This document shows, one piece after another, positions 41,071-49,891 of a DNA stretch of 64,000 bases. The stretch spans positions 62,001 to 126,000 of the forward strand of contig NZ_JAPEOX010000004.1 in NCBI RefSeq assembly GCF_026340675.1. The letters run 5' to 3'. The notes beneath the pieces were generated by a model. It was given only the letters and a program-made list of their open reading frames with translations. It did not search any database and was not told the origin of the DNA. The position numbers were made by a program, and so were the translations under genes. Source of the DNA: Streptomyces sp. NBC_01264 (GTDB lineage Bacteria; Actinomycetota; Actinomycetes; Streptomycetales; Streptomycetaceae). Position 1 is the stretch's first letter. Every line of letters begins with the position of its first letter.

Positions 41071-42294
41071 GTGAAAGACATACTCCACCCCCTGTGCCTC
41101 GCGATCGCCGGCACAGGGTTCCTCTTCCTGCTCCGCGACTTGGGCAAGAGCCGCCGCGACCACGCGCTGGTCGCCCTGGCCTTCACCTACGGCTTCAGCG
41201 CCCTCAGCTACGCCGTCTCCCTCACCTGGGTCTGGCTGCTGATCGACCGGACCTTCGGGATCATCAACATCAGCGTCCCGCTCGCCCAGAGCTGCGTGAT
41301 CCTGGTCTTCGCCCTCCAGGCGAGCGTCCTGGCCTACTGGTCGAAGCCACCGGCCGAAGCCGCACGCCGAACACGGCACCTCCTCATCGGGGCCGCCGTC
41401 GTCATCGCCGGGATGGCCATCCTGTTCGCCCTGCTCACGCCGGCGACGACACGTCCCTCAGACTTCGCGACGTACTACGCGCACGACCCCTTCTACCAGG
41501 CCTACGTCCTGCTGTACTTCGGCACGTACACCGTCGCCGAGATCTACCTCGCACGGTCCTGCTGGAAGTACGCCAAGAGCGCGACGAACCGGTCCATCGC
41601 GATCGGCCTGCGCCTGATCACCGTCGGCGCCCTCATCACCCTCGGCTACAGCAGCATCCGCATCAGCGCCGTCATCGGAGCCGAGGTCGGGTTCTCCGTC
41701 GAACACCTCAACGCGTTCGCGTGGGCCTGCGGCGACATCGGCGCCACCCTCACGCAGATCGGGTACTTCCTGCCCACCCTGTCCCGCCGAACCGCCAGCT
41801 TCCGCGAGTGGACAGCAGCACACATCCGCTACCACCGCCTGCGCCACCTCTGGGCAGCGCTGGACCAGGCCGACCCCGGCATCACCCTGCGACGCCCGGC
41901 CCCGCAGCGCGCCGACGTCCTGCGCGGCCGCAGCGCCCGGTTCCCCCTGCTGCGCCGGCGTACGGAGATTCGTCAGGGCCAGAAACTCCTGCGCCGCTAC
42001 CTCGACCCGGCAACCCGCCTCGAGTCCGAGAGCCGACGCGGAACCGAGGGACTTACGGATGCGCGCCTGGCCGCGGCCGTCACCGCCGACCAGATCCGCG
42101 ACGCCCTGCTCCGCCACCGGGCGAACAGCCCCGTCGTCGGAATCCCGGCCGCCTACGCCGACGCTGAACTACCGCTCCCCACCACCGAGGACGAACTGCG
42201 CCATCTCCAGCGGGTCGCCACGTTCTTCACCCCGCCCCGGCTGGAAACCACCGCCGCTTCCGACTCCCCCACCACCACAGGAGCCCGTTCGTGA
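41071..42294 (+). CDS. MAB_1171c-type seven-helix membrane protein
   Basis: A 407-aa protein with seven spans in the first 240 residues (HPLCLAIAGTGFLFLL, ALVALAFTYGFSALSYAVSL, LNAFAWACGDIGATLTQIGY among them) and a long basic cytoplasmic C-terminus starting YHRLRHLWAALDQADPGITL. The same length and plan as the product at 36930 make them paralogues. GTG 41071 is 13 bp after the peptidase stop. The stop overlaps the amidase start (GTGA). Confidence 0.8.
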   Translation: MKDILHPLCLAIAGTGFLFLLRDLGKSRRDHALVALAFTYGFSALSYAVSLTWVWLLIDRTFGIINISVPLAQSCVILVFALQASVLAYWSKPPAEAARRTRHLLIGAAVVIAGMAILFALLTPATTRPSDFATYYAHDPFYQAYVLLYFGTYTVAEIYLARSCWKYAKSATNRSIAIGLRLITVGALITLGYSSIRISAVIGAEVGFSVEHLNAFAWACGDIGATLTQIGYFLPTLSRRTASFREWTAAHIRYHRLRHLWAALDQADPGITLRRPAPQRADVLRGRSARFPLLRRRTEIRQGQKLLRRYLDPATRLESESRRGTEGLTDARLAAAVTADQIRDALLRHRANSPVVGIPAAYADAELPLPTTEDELRHLQRVATFFTPPRLETTAASDSPTTTGARS

Positions 42295-43859
42295 TCCTCC
42301 GCCGCACCATCCTCGCCGCTTCCACAGCCCTCGCCGCGGCGACCGTGATGACTACCCCCGCCGCGGCCCGATCCCGCACCGGTGCTCCCAAGCGACTGGG
42401 AGCCCTCCACATGGCGCCCGCGCGCGAGCAGGTCGCCGCACTTCGCCAGGGCAAGATCAGCAGCCGTGATCTCCTGGAGCAGTACCTCCAGCACATCGCG
42501 ACAGGCAACCCGGCCCTGAACGCCGTGATCACCCTCGACGCCGCCGGGGCCCGCGCCGCCGCCGACAAGGCCGACCGCCATCTCGCCGACACCGGCAAGC
42601 CCATCGGCCCCCTCCACGGCCTGCCGATGACGGTGAAGGACGCCCTGGAGACGAAGGGGATGCGCACCACCTGCGGGTCCCCCGACCTCAAGGACCACGT
42701 CCCCGCCGAGGACGCTGACGCCGTCGCGCTTCTGCGCGCCGCCGGCGCCATCATCATCGGCAAGACCAACGTGCCGACGATGTGCGCGGACCTCCAGACG
42801 TCGAACCCGCTCTTCGGTAAGACCAGCAACCCCTACGACTCCACGAAGACCGCAGGCGGCTCCTCCGGCGGCCCGGCCGTCTCCGTCGCCACCGGCTTCT
42901 CCTCCCTCGAAGTCGGATCCGACCTCGCCGGATCACTCCGGCTGCCGGCCGCCTACTGCGGCGTCTACGCCCTGCGGACCTCCCGCGGCACCAGTCCGAT
43001 CGTGCCGACCCGCGGCCACATCCCGCGCCTGCCCGGCTGGGCCACCAGCAGCGACATGCTCTCCCTCGGCCCGATCGCCCGCACCGCCGACGACCTCGAC
43101 CTCCTCCTGGACGTCCTCGCCCAGCCCGCTCCCGCCGACCGCAGCGGATGGAAGATCGCCCTGCCGGCCCCCGCGAAGAAGAAAATCGGACAGTACCGCG
43201 TCGGCCTCTGGTCCGACGACGCGTACTGCCGCGTCGACGCCGGCACCCGCGACCTCATGGGCCAGGTCGCCGCCGCACTCCGCAAGGCCGGCGCCAGCAT
43301 CGACGACGCGTCCCGCCCCGTCGACTTCAAGGACAGCGACTTGCTGTTCACCCGGCTCATGTACGCGACCGCCTCGGCCACCGCGACCGAGGAGTCGTTC
43401 GCAGCCGACGTCGAGGCCGCGAACAAGATCCCCGCCGGTGACCCCGCCGGGCTGTACCTCCACTCCCGCACCATGCGCCACCACGACTGGCTCGTCGCCG
43501 ACGAGAAGCGCCGCCAGCTCGCCGCCGCGTGGGCCAGCTACTTCGCCGAGCACGACATCCTCATCACCCCGGCCACACCGACCGCAGCCGTCCCGGACCA
43601 GACCAGCGTCCCCGCGCCGCAGCGCGAGATCCGAGTCGACGGCCAGAAGCGCGGCTACTACGAGCAGACCAGCTGGCTCAACTTGACCAGTCCCATCGGC
43701 CTGCCCTCACTTGTCGTCCCCGCCGGCCAGACCGAGGACGGCTTGCCGCTGAGCATCCAGATCGTCGGCCCGTACCTGGGCGATCGAACGGTTATCGCAG
43801 CCGCCCGGCAAATCGTCCAGCTGCTTCCTCCCGTGCAGACGCCCGCGCGGAAGAGGTAG
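42291..43859 (+). CDS. secreted amidase-signature hydrolase
   Basis: A 522-aa amidase-signature enzyme. An N-terminal signal (MILRRTILAASTALAAATVM, ending TPAAA-R) predicts export; a twin Arg is present. The Ser-Ser-Lys triad is visible: Lys in LPMTVKDALETKG, Ser in TAGGSSGGPAVSVA and nucleophile Ser in GSDLAGSLRLPAAYCG. Such enzymes hydrolyse amides; the substrate is unknown. GTG start overlaps the previous stop. An exported hydrolase in a regulator/protease/membrane-protein module suggests it makes, frees or destroys an extracellular molecule, but this is inference. Confidence 0.88.
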   Translation: MILRRTILAASTALAAATVMTTPAAARSRTGAPKRLGALHMAPAREQVAALRQGKISSRDLLEQYLQHIATGNPALNAVITLDAAGARAAADKADRHLADTGKPIGPLHGLPMTVKDALETKGMRTTCGSPDLKDHVPAEDADAVALLRAAGAIIIGKTNVPTMCADLQTSNPLFGKTSNPYDSTKTAGGSSGGPAVSVATGFSSLEVGSDLAGSLRLPAAYCGVYALRTSRGTSPIVPTRGHIPRLPGWATSSDMLSLGPIARTADDLDLLLDVLAQPAPADRSGWKIALPAPAKKKIGQYRVGLWSDDAYCRVDAGTRDLMGQVAAALRKAGASIDDASRPVDFKDSDLLFTRLMYATASATATEESFAADVEAANKIPAGDPAGLYLHSRTMRHHDWLVADEKRRQLAAAWASYFAEHDILITPATPTAAVPDQTSVPAPQREIRVDGQKRGYYEQTSWLNLTSPIGLPSLVVPAGQTEDGLPLSIQIVGPYLGDRTVIAAARQIVQLLPPVQTPARKR

Positions 43860-43943
43860 CGCACAAACCTCGCGGACGGCGGTCGAGTGACTTGCCGAGC
43901 GCTTCATCCAGATACTTCCGGCCTGCCTGGAAATGCCACACAA

Positions 43944-43977
43944 GGCCCCGTGGTCCTCAGCTGAGGACCACGGGGCC
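43944..43977. terminator. 34-bp perfect palindrome, bidirectional terminator
   Basis: Two 17-bp arms pair perfectly with no spacer, in the 200-bp gap between the convergent amidase and DUF397 genes. Confidence 0.85.
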
Positions 43978-44059
43978 GAGTGCTCTAACTAGCTAGGTAC
44001 TGCGGAACTACGCAGACGGTCGTGGCAGCGGCCTCGTGCTCAGCGGGTCGCCCCGCGAG

Positions 44060-44296
44060 TCACAGGTCGAGCACGAAGTCGAACTCGCCGTCCTTCACCC
44101 CCAGCAGCCAGGCCTTGGCCTCGCCGGGGGTGTAGACGTGCGGGAGGCGATCCGGGTTCTTCGAATCGCCTACCAGGACGAAGCCGTCCTGCGTGCCGAC
44201 CCTGACGCAGTCGCCCCCGCCACCGCTGTGCGAGGACACCACCCACTCCACGGCCGACAGATCGAACTCGGAGGGGGCGGGCTTGCTCTTGCTCAC
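44060..44296 (-). CDS. DUF397 protein
   Basis: A 78-aa protein of the DUF397 family: FDLSAVEWVVSSHSGGGGDCVRV, then GDSKNPDRLPHVYTPGEAKAWLLGVKDGEF. In Streptomyces these are small partners of Scr1-type XRE regulators, as in whiJ-like and bldB-linked systems. GTG 44296 overlaps the regulator stop by one base. Confidence 0.92.
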   Translation of the reverse strand: MSKSKPAPSEFDLSAVEWVVSSHSGGGGDCVRVGTQDGFVLVGDSKNPDRLPHVYTPGEAKAWLLGVKDGEFDFVLDL

Positions 44297-45201
44297 TACT
44301 TCTCCTTGATCATTTCCTCGATGAGGACGCGCGTGTCAGCAGAGCTCAGAGCCCGCTTCCATAGATCGGTGAATACTTCGTCGTAGTAGGCCACGTCATC
44401 GGGTTGGTCGAAGTAGACCGACCTCTTCGCGAGCTCGCACCAGACAACGTCCCTGGACGCCTCGTCGAACCCCATTAGAACGAACGGCCCAGCAAGGCCT
44501 GGGTGGCTCCCGATACTGTCCGGCAGCACGCGGATTTCAATCTTCTCCTCCTGCGACACACGCAGGAGGCGCTCGAGCTGCCCGTGCCGGACCTCTTCGT
44601 CGCCCACCTTGCGACGCAACGCTCCCTGTTCGAGCAATGCCTGGAACTCGCGAAGCGGACTCCCGCCGAAGACCTGCTGTTGCCGATCCATCCGGACGTC
44701 GACGAGACCGCGGACATCCGCTGCACTGAGTTCGGGGCGCATGCTCGCGATGGCATGTCGTGCGTAGAGATCCGTTTGGACAAGACCCGGCGTCAGGTGC
44801 GGTTGATAGTTCCGGATCCGCGACGCGCGCCTCTCCAGTTGGAGGTACCCCTCGAACTTCATCGGTCCGAGTAGCGCTGCGTGGCGTCGCCAAAGCGCCG
44901 GCCGACGTCGGCGGCCGGCTGGAGTCGTGTCCACGCTCAGCAAGCCGAGCACGTACCGTCGCGTCTCGGGTTCGGCCCCGTACAGGTCGAGCAGGGCCTC
45001 TACGAGTTCGCTCGGCAGTGTCTTCTGCCTGCCGTTCTCGATCTTGCTCAACGTGGAGACGTTGGTCCTGATGCTGCGTTCTCGCATGAGGAGTTCGACG
45101 GTCGCGCCCTGAGTCAGGTCGCGGCGCTCTCTCAACTCCTCCAGCCGACTGCCCACTTCGCTGTGCGTGAGTGACCAGGGGGCCTCGTTCGCATCCGCCA
45201 T
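44296..45201 (-). CDS. Scr1-type XRE regulator with DUF5753
   Basis: A 301-aa regulator. The XRE helix-turn-helix (about 12-70: RLEELRERRDLTQGATVELL, NVSTLSKIENGRQKTLPSEL) is followed by the DUF5753 domain (YLQLERRASRIRNYQPHLTP, LVQTDLYARHAIASM, RVLPDSIGSHPGLAGPFVLM). It pairs with DUF397, the standard Streptomyces arrangement. ATG 45201 is preferred; TTG 45237 would add 12 residues. An AT-rich segment (45240-45265) upstream probably holds the promoter. Confidence 0.9.
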   Translation of the reverse strand: MADANEAPWSLTHSEVGSRLEELRERRDLTQGATVELLMRERSIRTNVSTLSKIENGRQKTLPSELVEALLDLYGAEPETRRYVLGLLSVDTTPAGRRRRPALWRRHAALLGPMKFEGYLQLERRASRIRNYQPHLTPGLVQTDLYARHAIASMRPELSAADVRGLVDVRMDRQQQVFGGSPLREFQALLEQGALRRKVGDEEVRHGQLERLLRVSQEEKIEIRVLPDSIGSHPGLAGPFVLMGFDEASRDVVWCELAKRSVYFDQPDDVAYYDEVFTDLWKRALSSADTRVLIEEMIKEK

Positions 45202-45399
45202 GGTGGCCAGTGTGGCGGTCGGTCCGGCTTGCGACAACCAATTCTATGAAGAAAATTTCTAGGTTGTGTTGCGCAGGGCACAGATGGAGGAGCATCCTGA
45301 CCGAGGTCACGATCTGTGTTGTTGGTGTCGCGCCGTGTGGGATGTGTCCGCTCCACCGTGAGAGCCGCGCTCCGTAGCTGTTCGAGGAGGGCCGTGTTG

Positions 45400-46890
45400 A
45401 TGCCCCACCCCAGCTTGTTCCACGTCTTACTCGTGGAGCGCCGGTGGGACCAATGGAGCTCGTTCTGCCTTCGGTTCGAGCGAGCCGCCCGTGATCTGGC
45501 GCGGGAGCTGGGCAGACCGAGGCTGGCCAGTGTCACTGTGTCGCGGAAGAGTTTCCACCGGTGGGCGAAGGGCGACTGGTACGGACGGCCCTGGCCGGAC
45601 ACCGCTCTGATCCTCGAACATCTCTTCAAGGTCCCGGCAGCCGACCTGTTCAGCCCGGCACCGGCTCCTGCGTCGGCAAGCGCTCCCGAGGGCGGAGCCT
45701 TGAGCGCCTCCGTACTTGTCGCAGAGCAGTGGCCTACGAGCCGGTTCTTCATGGGGCCCGGAGAAGCGGTCGGCGGGTGGGAGTTGGCCGGTCGGCAGGC
45801 CCTGGACGGCACGACAGCGGCTGTTGCCTTCCGCGCCGCCACAGCTGCAGGTTGCCTCGCCCACCTGGACGCCGGCGACGCGGGAGCGCTGGATGAGTTC
45901 CTCCGACCAGCCCGTCGCGGCTTTCTCATCGGCGTCGACGGCCGGGAGTCCCCACAGCTGTTCGTCGTCGACGCCGCGATCGCCCGCCGTGAAAGAGCGG
46001 CATCGGCTGGCCAAAGTGCGTCAGCCCTGCCGAAAGCTCACTTACTGGACGACCTCACGTACGGCTTGGTGTGGTCCCTCGTCCAGTTGGACGACGGCCT
46101 CCTGGCCGACGACTTCGCTCTGGAGCAAGAGCAGAAGGTGCTGGAAACGTACCTCGATCTCCCGCGATCGGCCCCCAGCCGCAGGACCGTTCCTGACCTC
46201 ACGAAGGCAGGCGCCCAGTGGCTCGGATCCACCTACTGCGCCCGCCACATCATGCGGCGGCTGGACGGCCTGACGGATCCCCCGGCCTTCTGGACCCGTG
46301 AGCAAACGGGCGAGCAGGCCTCCACCTGGCTCTGGCTCAGGCACAAGGCTGACTACCTCAAGGCCGTCTCGGCGCGCTATGCCGGCTCCGCCCCGCTCTC
46401 CCGCGCCTTCTGCATCCCCGAGATCGAGGTGAGCCGCAGCGGCAGGTACGAGCGGATCCTTTTGCTGCTGGCGATCGCGCTCATGGAACTGCACGGGGTC
46501 CGTGTGGATGTGCTGACCAAGCCCGAGTACTCCCACGTCGACGGCTTCGTCCTCGTCCCCGGGCAGCGAGCCGTGGTGGCCAACTGGGCGCGGACGGACG
46601 AGGAGATCTGGGCTGTCGACACCGTCACTCGGCGGCCGGCCCTGCGGGAGTACAGCGAGGCCCTCGGCGAAGCGCGGGAGCACAGCGTGATGCAGGGCCC
46701 CGACCCGGAAGTCCGGCTCCGCTCCATGGCCGGATACCTGGACATCGACTGGGTGTGGCTGGTCGAGCGGTCCCGTGAGATGAGCGAATGCGGCACGGCG
46801 AGCATCGTCCGCCCGCGCAGCCGGCACCTGACCGTGGAATCCCTCGACGAGGTGTTCGCCTTCCTCGCCTCTCTTGCCCCGGACCGCTGA
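45400..46890 (+). CDS. large regulator-like protein, paralogous N-terminus with the 48530 product
   Basis: A 496-aa protein. The N-terminal 85 residues (LLVERRWDQWSSFCLRFERA, then SVTVSRKSFHRWAKGDWYGR, then LILEHLFKVPAADLF) align with the start of the product at 48530 and look like a variant helix-turn-helix. The remainder is a long alpha/beta region with no motif I know (LRHKADYLKAVSARYAGSAP; IEVSRSGRYERILLLLAIAL). GAGGAGG lies nine bases before the ATG at 45400. The gene is divergent from the Scr1-type regulator and 55 bp ahead of the asparaginase gene. Confidence 0.75.
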   Translation: MPHPSLFHVLLVERRWDQWSSFCLRFERAARDLARELGRPRLASVTVSRKSFHRWAKGDWYGRPWPDTALILEHLFKVPAADLFSPAPAPASASAPEGGALSASVLVAEQWPTSRFFMGPGEAVGGWELAGRQALDGTTAAVAFRAATAAGCLAHLDAGDAGALDEFLRPARRGFLIGVDGRESPQLFVVDAAIARRERAASAGQSASALPKAHLLDDLTYGLVWSLVQLDDGLLADDFALEQEQKVLETYLDLPRSAPSRRTVPDLTKAGAQWLGSTYCARHIMRRLDGLTDPPAFWTREQTGEQASTWLWLRHKADYLKAVSARYAGSAPLSRAFCIPEIEVSRSGRYERILLLLAIALMELHGVRVDVLTKPEYSHVDGFVLVPGQRAVVANWARTDEEIWAVDTVTRRPALREYSEALGEAREHSVMQGPDPEVRLRSMAGYLDIDWVWLVERSREMSECGTASIVRPRSRHLTVESLDEVFAFLASLAPDR

Positions 46891-46945
46891 GAAGTCCGAC
46901 GCTGCTTCCGCACTCCTTGATCCGCTTCTTCGAAAGGTTGCCCTC

Positions 46946-47950
46946 ATGGACCCCAGCCCTCGGGCCCAGCTCCCCTCCGCTCTGGTTCTCTCCCTTGGCG
47001 GCACTATCGCGATGGCGGCCCCGGGAGCAGGACACGGCGGCGTGGCGCCCCGGTTGACCGCCGAGGACCTCGTCGCCGCGGTTCCGGAGCTCGCCGAGGA
47101 GGCCGAGCTGGAGCTGCGGGACTTCCGAAAGATCCCCGGAGCGTGGTTGGAGATCGACGACATCGCCGCTGTCGCCGAGCTGCTCAACAAGCAGGCCGCG
47201 GCGGGGACGACCGGGTTCGTGATCACCCAGGGGACCGACACCCTGGAGGAGGTTGCCTACCTTCTCGACCTGCTGTACGAGGGGGCGGCGCCCGTCGTGG
47301 TTACCGGCGCCATGCGCCACGCGCAGATGGCGGGGGCCGACGGTCCGGCCAACGTCCTCGCCGCGGTGCGCACCGCCGTCAGCCCCCAGGCGCGCGAGAT
47401 GGGTGTCCTCGTCGCTTTCTCCGACGAACTGCACGCCGCCCGCCACGTCCAGAAGATTCACAGCACCAGCCCGTCGGCCTTCTCCTCGCCCGGTGCCGGC
47501 CCGGTCGGATTCCTGATCGAAGGCCGGCCGCGGTTCCAGTTCACCCTGCCGCGACAGCCGCGCGTCGAGCTGCCCCTGATCCGCCCCGCCTCCGTCGAGG
47601 TGATCGAAGCCACGCTCGGAAGTGAGGGCGCCTTCCTCGACGCAGCGAGCTCCCTGGACGGCCTGGTCGTCGCGGCCTTCGGCGCTGGCCACGTACCCCG
47701 GACGTGGGCTCCGCGGCTGGGCGACTTGGCATCCCGTTTCCCGGTCGTCCTCACCTCAAGGACGGGGGCGGGCAGCGTCCTTACCGGCACTTACGACTTC
47801 GGCCCGGGCTCCGAGACCGACCTCCTGGGCCGTGGCCTGATCAACGGCGGGCGGCTTGAGCCGCGGAAGGCCCGGCTGCTTCTGCTGGCGCTGCTGCGCT
47901 CCGGCGCCGATCAGCCCACGATCCAGGCCGCGTTCGCGGCGCACCGCTGA
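46946..47950 (+). CDS. L-asparaginase-family amidohydrolase
   Basis: A 334-aa asparaginase/glutaminase. First catalytic Thr motif: LVLSLGGTIAMAAPG; second: TGFVITQGTDTLEEVAYLLD; later GPANVLAAVRTAVSP and a C-terminal domain (GAGHVPRTWAPRLG, GLINGGRLEPRKARLLLLAL). It converts asparagine to aspartate and ammonia, probably in the cytoplasm as no signal peptide is seen. GAAAGG precedes the ATG at 46946. The next gene starts 28 bp later. Confidence 0.9.
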   Translation: MDPSPRAQLPSALVLSLGGTIAMAAPGAGHGGVAPRLTAEDLVAAVPELAEEAELELRDFRKIPGAWLEIDDIAAVAELLNKQAAAGTTGFVITQGTDTLEEVAYLLDLLYEGAAPVVVTGAMRHAQMAGADGPANVLAAVRTAVSPQAREMGVLVAFSDELHAARHVQKIHSTSPSAFSSPGAGPVGFLIEGRPRFQFTLPRQPRVELPLIRPASVEVIEATLGSEGAFLDAASSLDGLVVAAFGAGHVPRTWAPRLGDLASRFPVVLTSRTGAGSVLTGTYDFGPGSETDLLGRGLINGGRLEPRKARLLLLALLRSGADQPTIQAAFAAHR

Positions 47951-47977
47951 CCCACCGAGACCCACGATCGGATCATC

Positions 47978-48442
47978 ATGCGCGCCACCGAGATCACCGT
48001 CGGCCGGACGTTCGCCGTCGTCTTCGAGCACGGTGAGGACTTCTACGAGGCCCTGGACGGCTTCTGTCGCGAGGCCGGCGTCCGGGCGGGCCACCTCACC
48101 TTCATCGGCGGCTTCAGTCATGCCCGGCTGGTGGGGACCTGCGAGCCCTTGGAGCACCCAGAGCGCCCGCTGTGGAAAGAGGTCGAAGTCGAGACCTTGG
48201 AGGTCCTCGGGAGCGGGACGCTCGCCTGGGACCCCGAGCAGCAGCGAGTCACCCCCCACATCCACATCTCCGCAGGGCTCAAGGCGGACTCCGCCGACGG
48301 ACGCACCAGCCACCTGCTGGGCGCGACCGTGCAGTTCCTCGCCGAGGTCGTCATCAAGGAGTGGACCGCCCCGGAGGTGACCCGCCCACGCGACCCCGGC
48401 CTGTACGACGTGCCCATGCTCACGTTCGGCCCGACGGACTGA
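47978..48442 (+). CDS. PPC (DUF296) domain protein
   Basis: A 154-aa single-domain protein with the PPC fold: FAVVFEHGEDFYEALDGFCR, AGHLTFIGGFSHARLVGTC, then LAWDPEQQRVTPHIHISAGL and HLLGATVQFLAEVVIKEW. In plants the domain sits on AT-hook proteins; bacterial single-domain forms are small trimers whose ligand is generally unknown. The His in PHIHIS is the conserved site. Co-oriented with the asparaginase, 28 bp away. Confidence 0.88.
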   Translation: MRATEITVGRTFAVVFEHGEDFYEALDGFCREAGVRAGHLTFIGGFSHARLVGTCEPLEHPERPLWKEVEVETLEVLGSGTLAWDPEQQRVTPHIHISAGLKADSADGRTSHLLGATVQFLAEVVIKEWTAPEVTRPRDPGLYDVPMLTFGPTD

Positions 48443-48529
48443 ACACCCCGGCCAGCGCCGGCCGGAGCCGCCGGACCTGGCCCGGGACACAAGCATCCAT
48501 CCGGAACCCACCTGAAGGGGGGGAGGCAG

Positions 48530-49876
48530 GTGCACACCACCACCCGATTCGCTCTCCTGGTGCAAGAACGGCACTGGGACTCCTACGAGGTCTTCTGTAT
48601 CCGCTTCGCCAGCGCGGCGACTCGAGCAGCCGAGAAGGAGAACAACCCGCGGCTCGCGCGTACCGACATCGCCCGCAGCACCTATGCCCGCTGGATGGGA
48701 CGCAAGGGCGCCATCACGAGCACCCCCCGCCGTGATGCCGCCCTGGTCCTTCAGCACATGTTCAACATGTCGCCCGAGCGGCTCTTCGAACCCATCGATG
48801 CCGGTTCCTGGAGCTCAGGCCACCTCAACGCCAGCCCTGCCGTGCCCGCGGATCCCCTCGGATTCGACGACCCCCTGACCATCGTGGGCCAGACGCACAA
48901 GCTGACCAGCTCCAACGCCGACGACCCCATCCTCGGCATGGTGAGGGGCACGATCGCCAGCATCGTGGCCCGTTACGAGACGCTCGGGCCCCAGCATCTG
49001 GCGGGGGAGGCCAGGATCATCCGCGAGACGCTGCACGGCATCCTCGCCGGCCACCAACCTCCCCGTACGAGGACGGAGCTCTTCCGGCTCGCATCGCAGG
49101 CCTCGGGACTCCTCGGATACATGGCCGTCAACGCCGGCGCCCGCTATGAGGTGGTCGACGCCTACTGCTCGGAAGCCGAGACCTTGGCCCGGGAGGTCGG
49201 CGAGGTGGCGATGGAGATGTGGGCGAACGGCACCCGCTCACTCGGCCTGTACTACCAGAAGCGGTACGCGGACGCCGATGACGCCGCTTCTGCCGGCATC
49301 GCCCTCGCCCCGAGCCACCCCCAGGCCATCAGACTGCTGGTCAACGGCCGCGCCCGGGCGCTCGCACGCACCGGCGATCGCGCCGGGGCCGAAACAGCCA
49401 TCGGGCACGCCCTTGAACTCTCCGACCGCCAGACGTCACTCCCTGACGGCCTGACCTCGTGCATCAGCTTCGAGCCCTACTCCATGGCACGCTCCCTCGC
49501 CAACGCCATCACCACCCGGCTCTCCCTCGGGGACACCGCGGAGGTCCTGGCCCACGCCGACCAGATCGAAGAGCTGATCGAGCACTCCCAGTCCGAGTGG
49601 AGCCGTGCCCTGGTCGGACTGGATGTGGCATCCGCGCTGCTGAAACAGGGCTCGCCCGAGATCGAGCACGCCATGGCGCGTGGCCGTCGTGCCCTGAGAT
49701 CCGGTACAGGCCGGCCGATCAAGTCCGTCTGGGAGAGGGCCGTCGAGCTCTACCAGAACGCCGAGCGGTGGCACGACGAAGCCGACGTGGGGGACTATGC
49801 CGAGGAACTGCGGACCTGGCAGGCCCAACCGCAGGTCGGCCTGATCGCCGTCGGCTCGCCGTCGCTCGCACCTTGA
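48530..49876 (+). CDS. regulator-like protein with helical-repeat C-terminal domain
   Basis: A 448-aa protein. The N-terminal domain (LLVQERHWDSYEVFCIRFAS, SDIARSTYARWMGRKGAI-like region, LVLQHMFNMSPERLFEP) is shared with the product at 45400. From about residue 130 it is helical with TPR-like pairs (AEHLAREVGEVAMEMWANGT-type helices, YADADDAASAGIALAPSHPQ, RAGAETAIGHALELSDRQTS), a layout seen in peptide-sensing or antibiotic regulators. GGGGGAGG lies before GTG 48530. Target genes unknown. Confidence 0.75.
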   Translation: MHTTTRFALLVQERHWDSYEVFCIRFASAATRAAEKENNPRLARTDIARSTYARWMGRKGAITSTPRRDAALVLQHMFNMSPERLFEPIDAGSWSSGHLNASPAVPADPLGFDDPLTIVGQTHKLTSSNADDPILGMVRGTIASIVARYETLGPQHLAGEARIIRETLHGILAGHQPPRTRTELFRLASQASGLLGYMAVNAGARYEVVDAYCSEAETLAREVGEVAMEMWANGTRSLGLYYQKRYADADDAASAGIALAPSHPQAIRLLVNGRARALARTGDRAGAETAIGHALELSDRQTSLPDGLTSCISFEPYSMARSLANAITTRLSLGDTAEVLAHADQIEELIEHSQSEWSRALVGLDVASALLKQGSPEIEHAMARGRRALRSGTGRPIKSVWERAVELYQNAERWHDEADVGDYAEELRTWQAQPQVGLIAVGSPSLAP

Positions 49877-49891
49877 CCCCCGAGGAGTTTC

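Noticed and set aside
43944..43977. The 34-bp perfect palindrome as a phage or plasmid attachment site
   Set aside because: Its place between convergent stops fits a terminator, and no integrase or duplicated core was seen.
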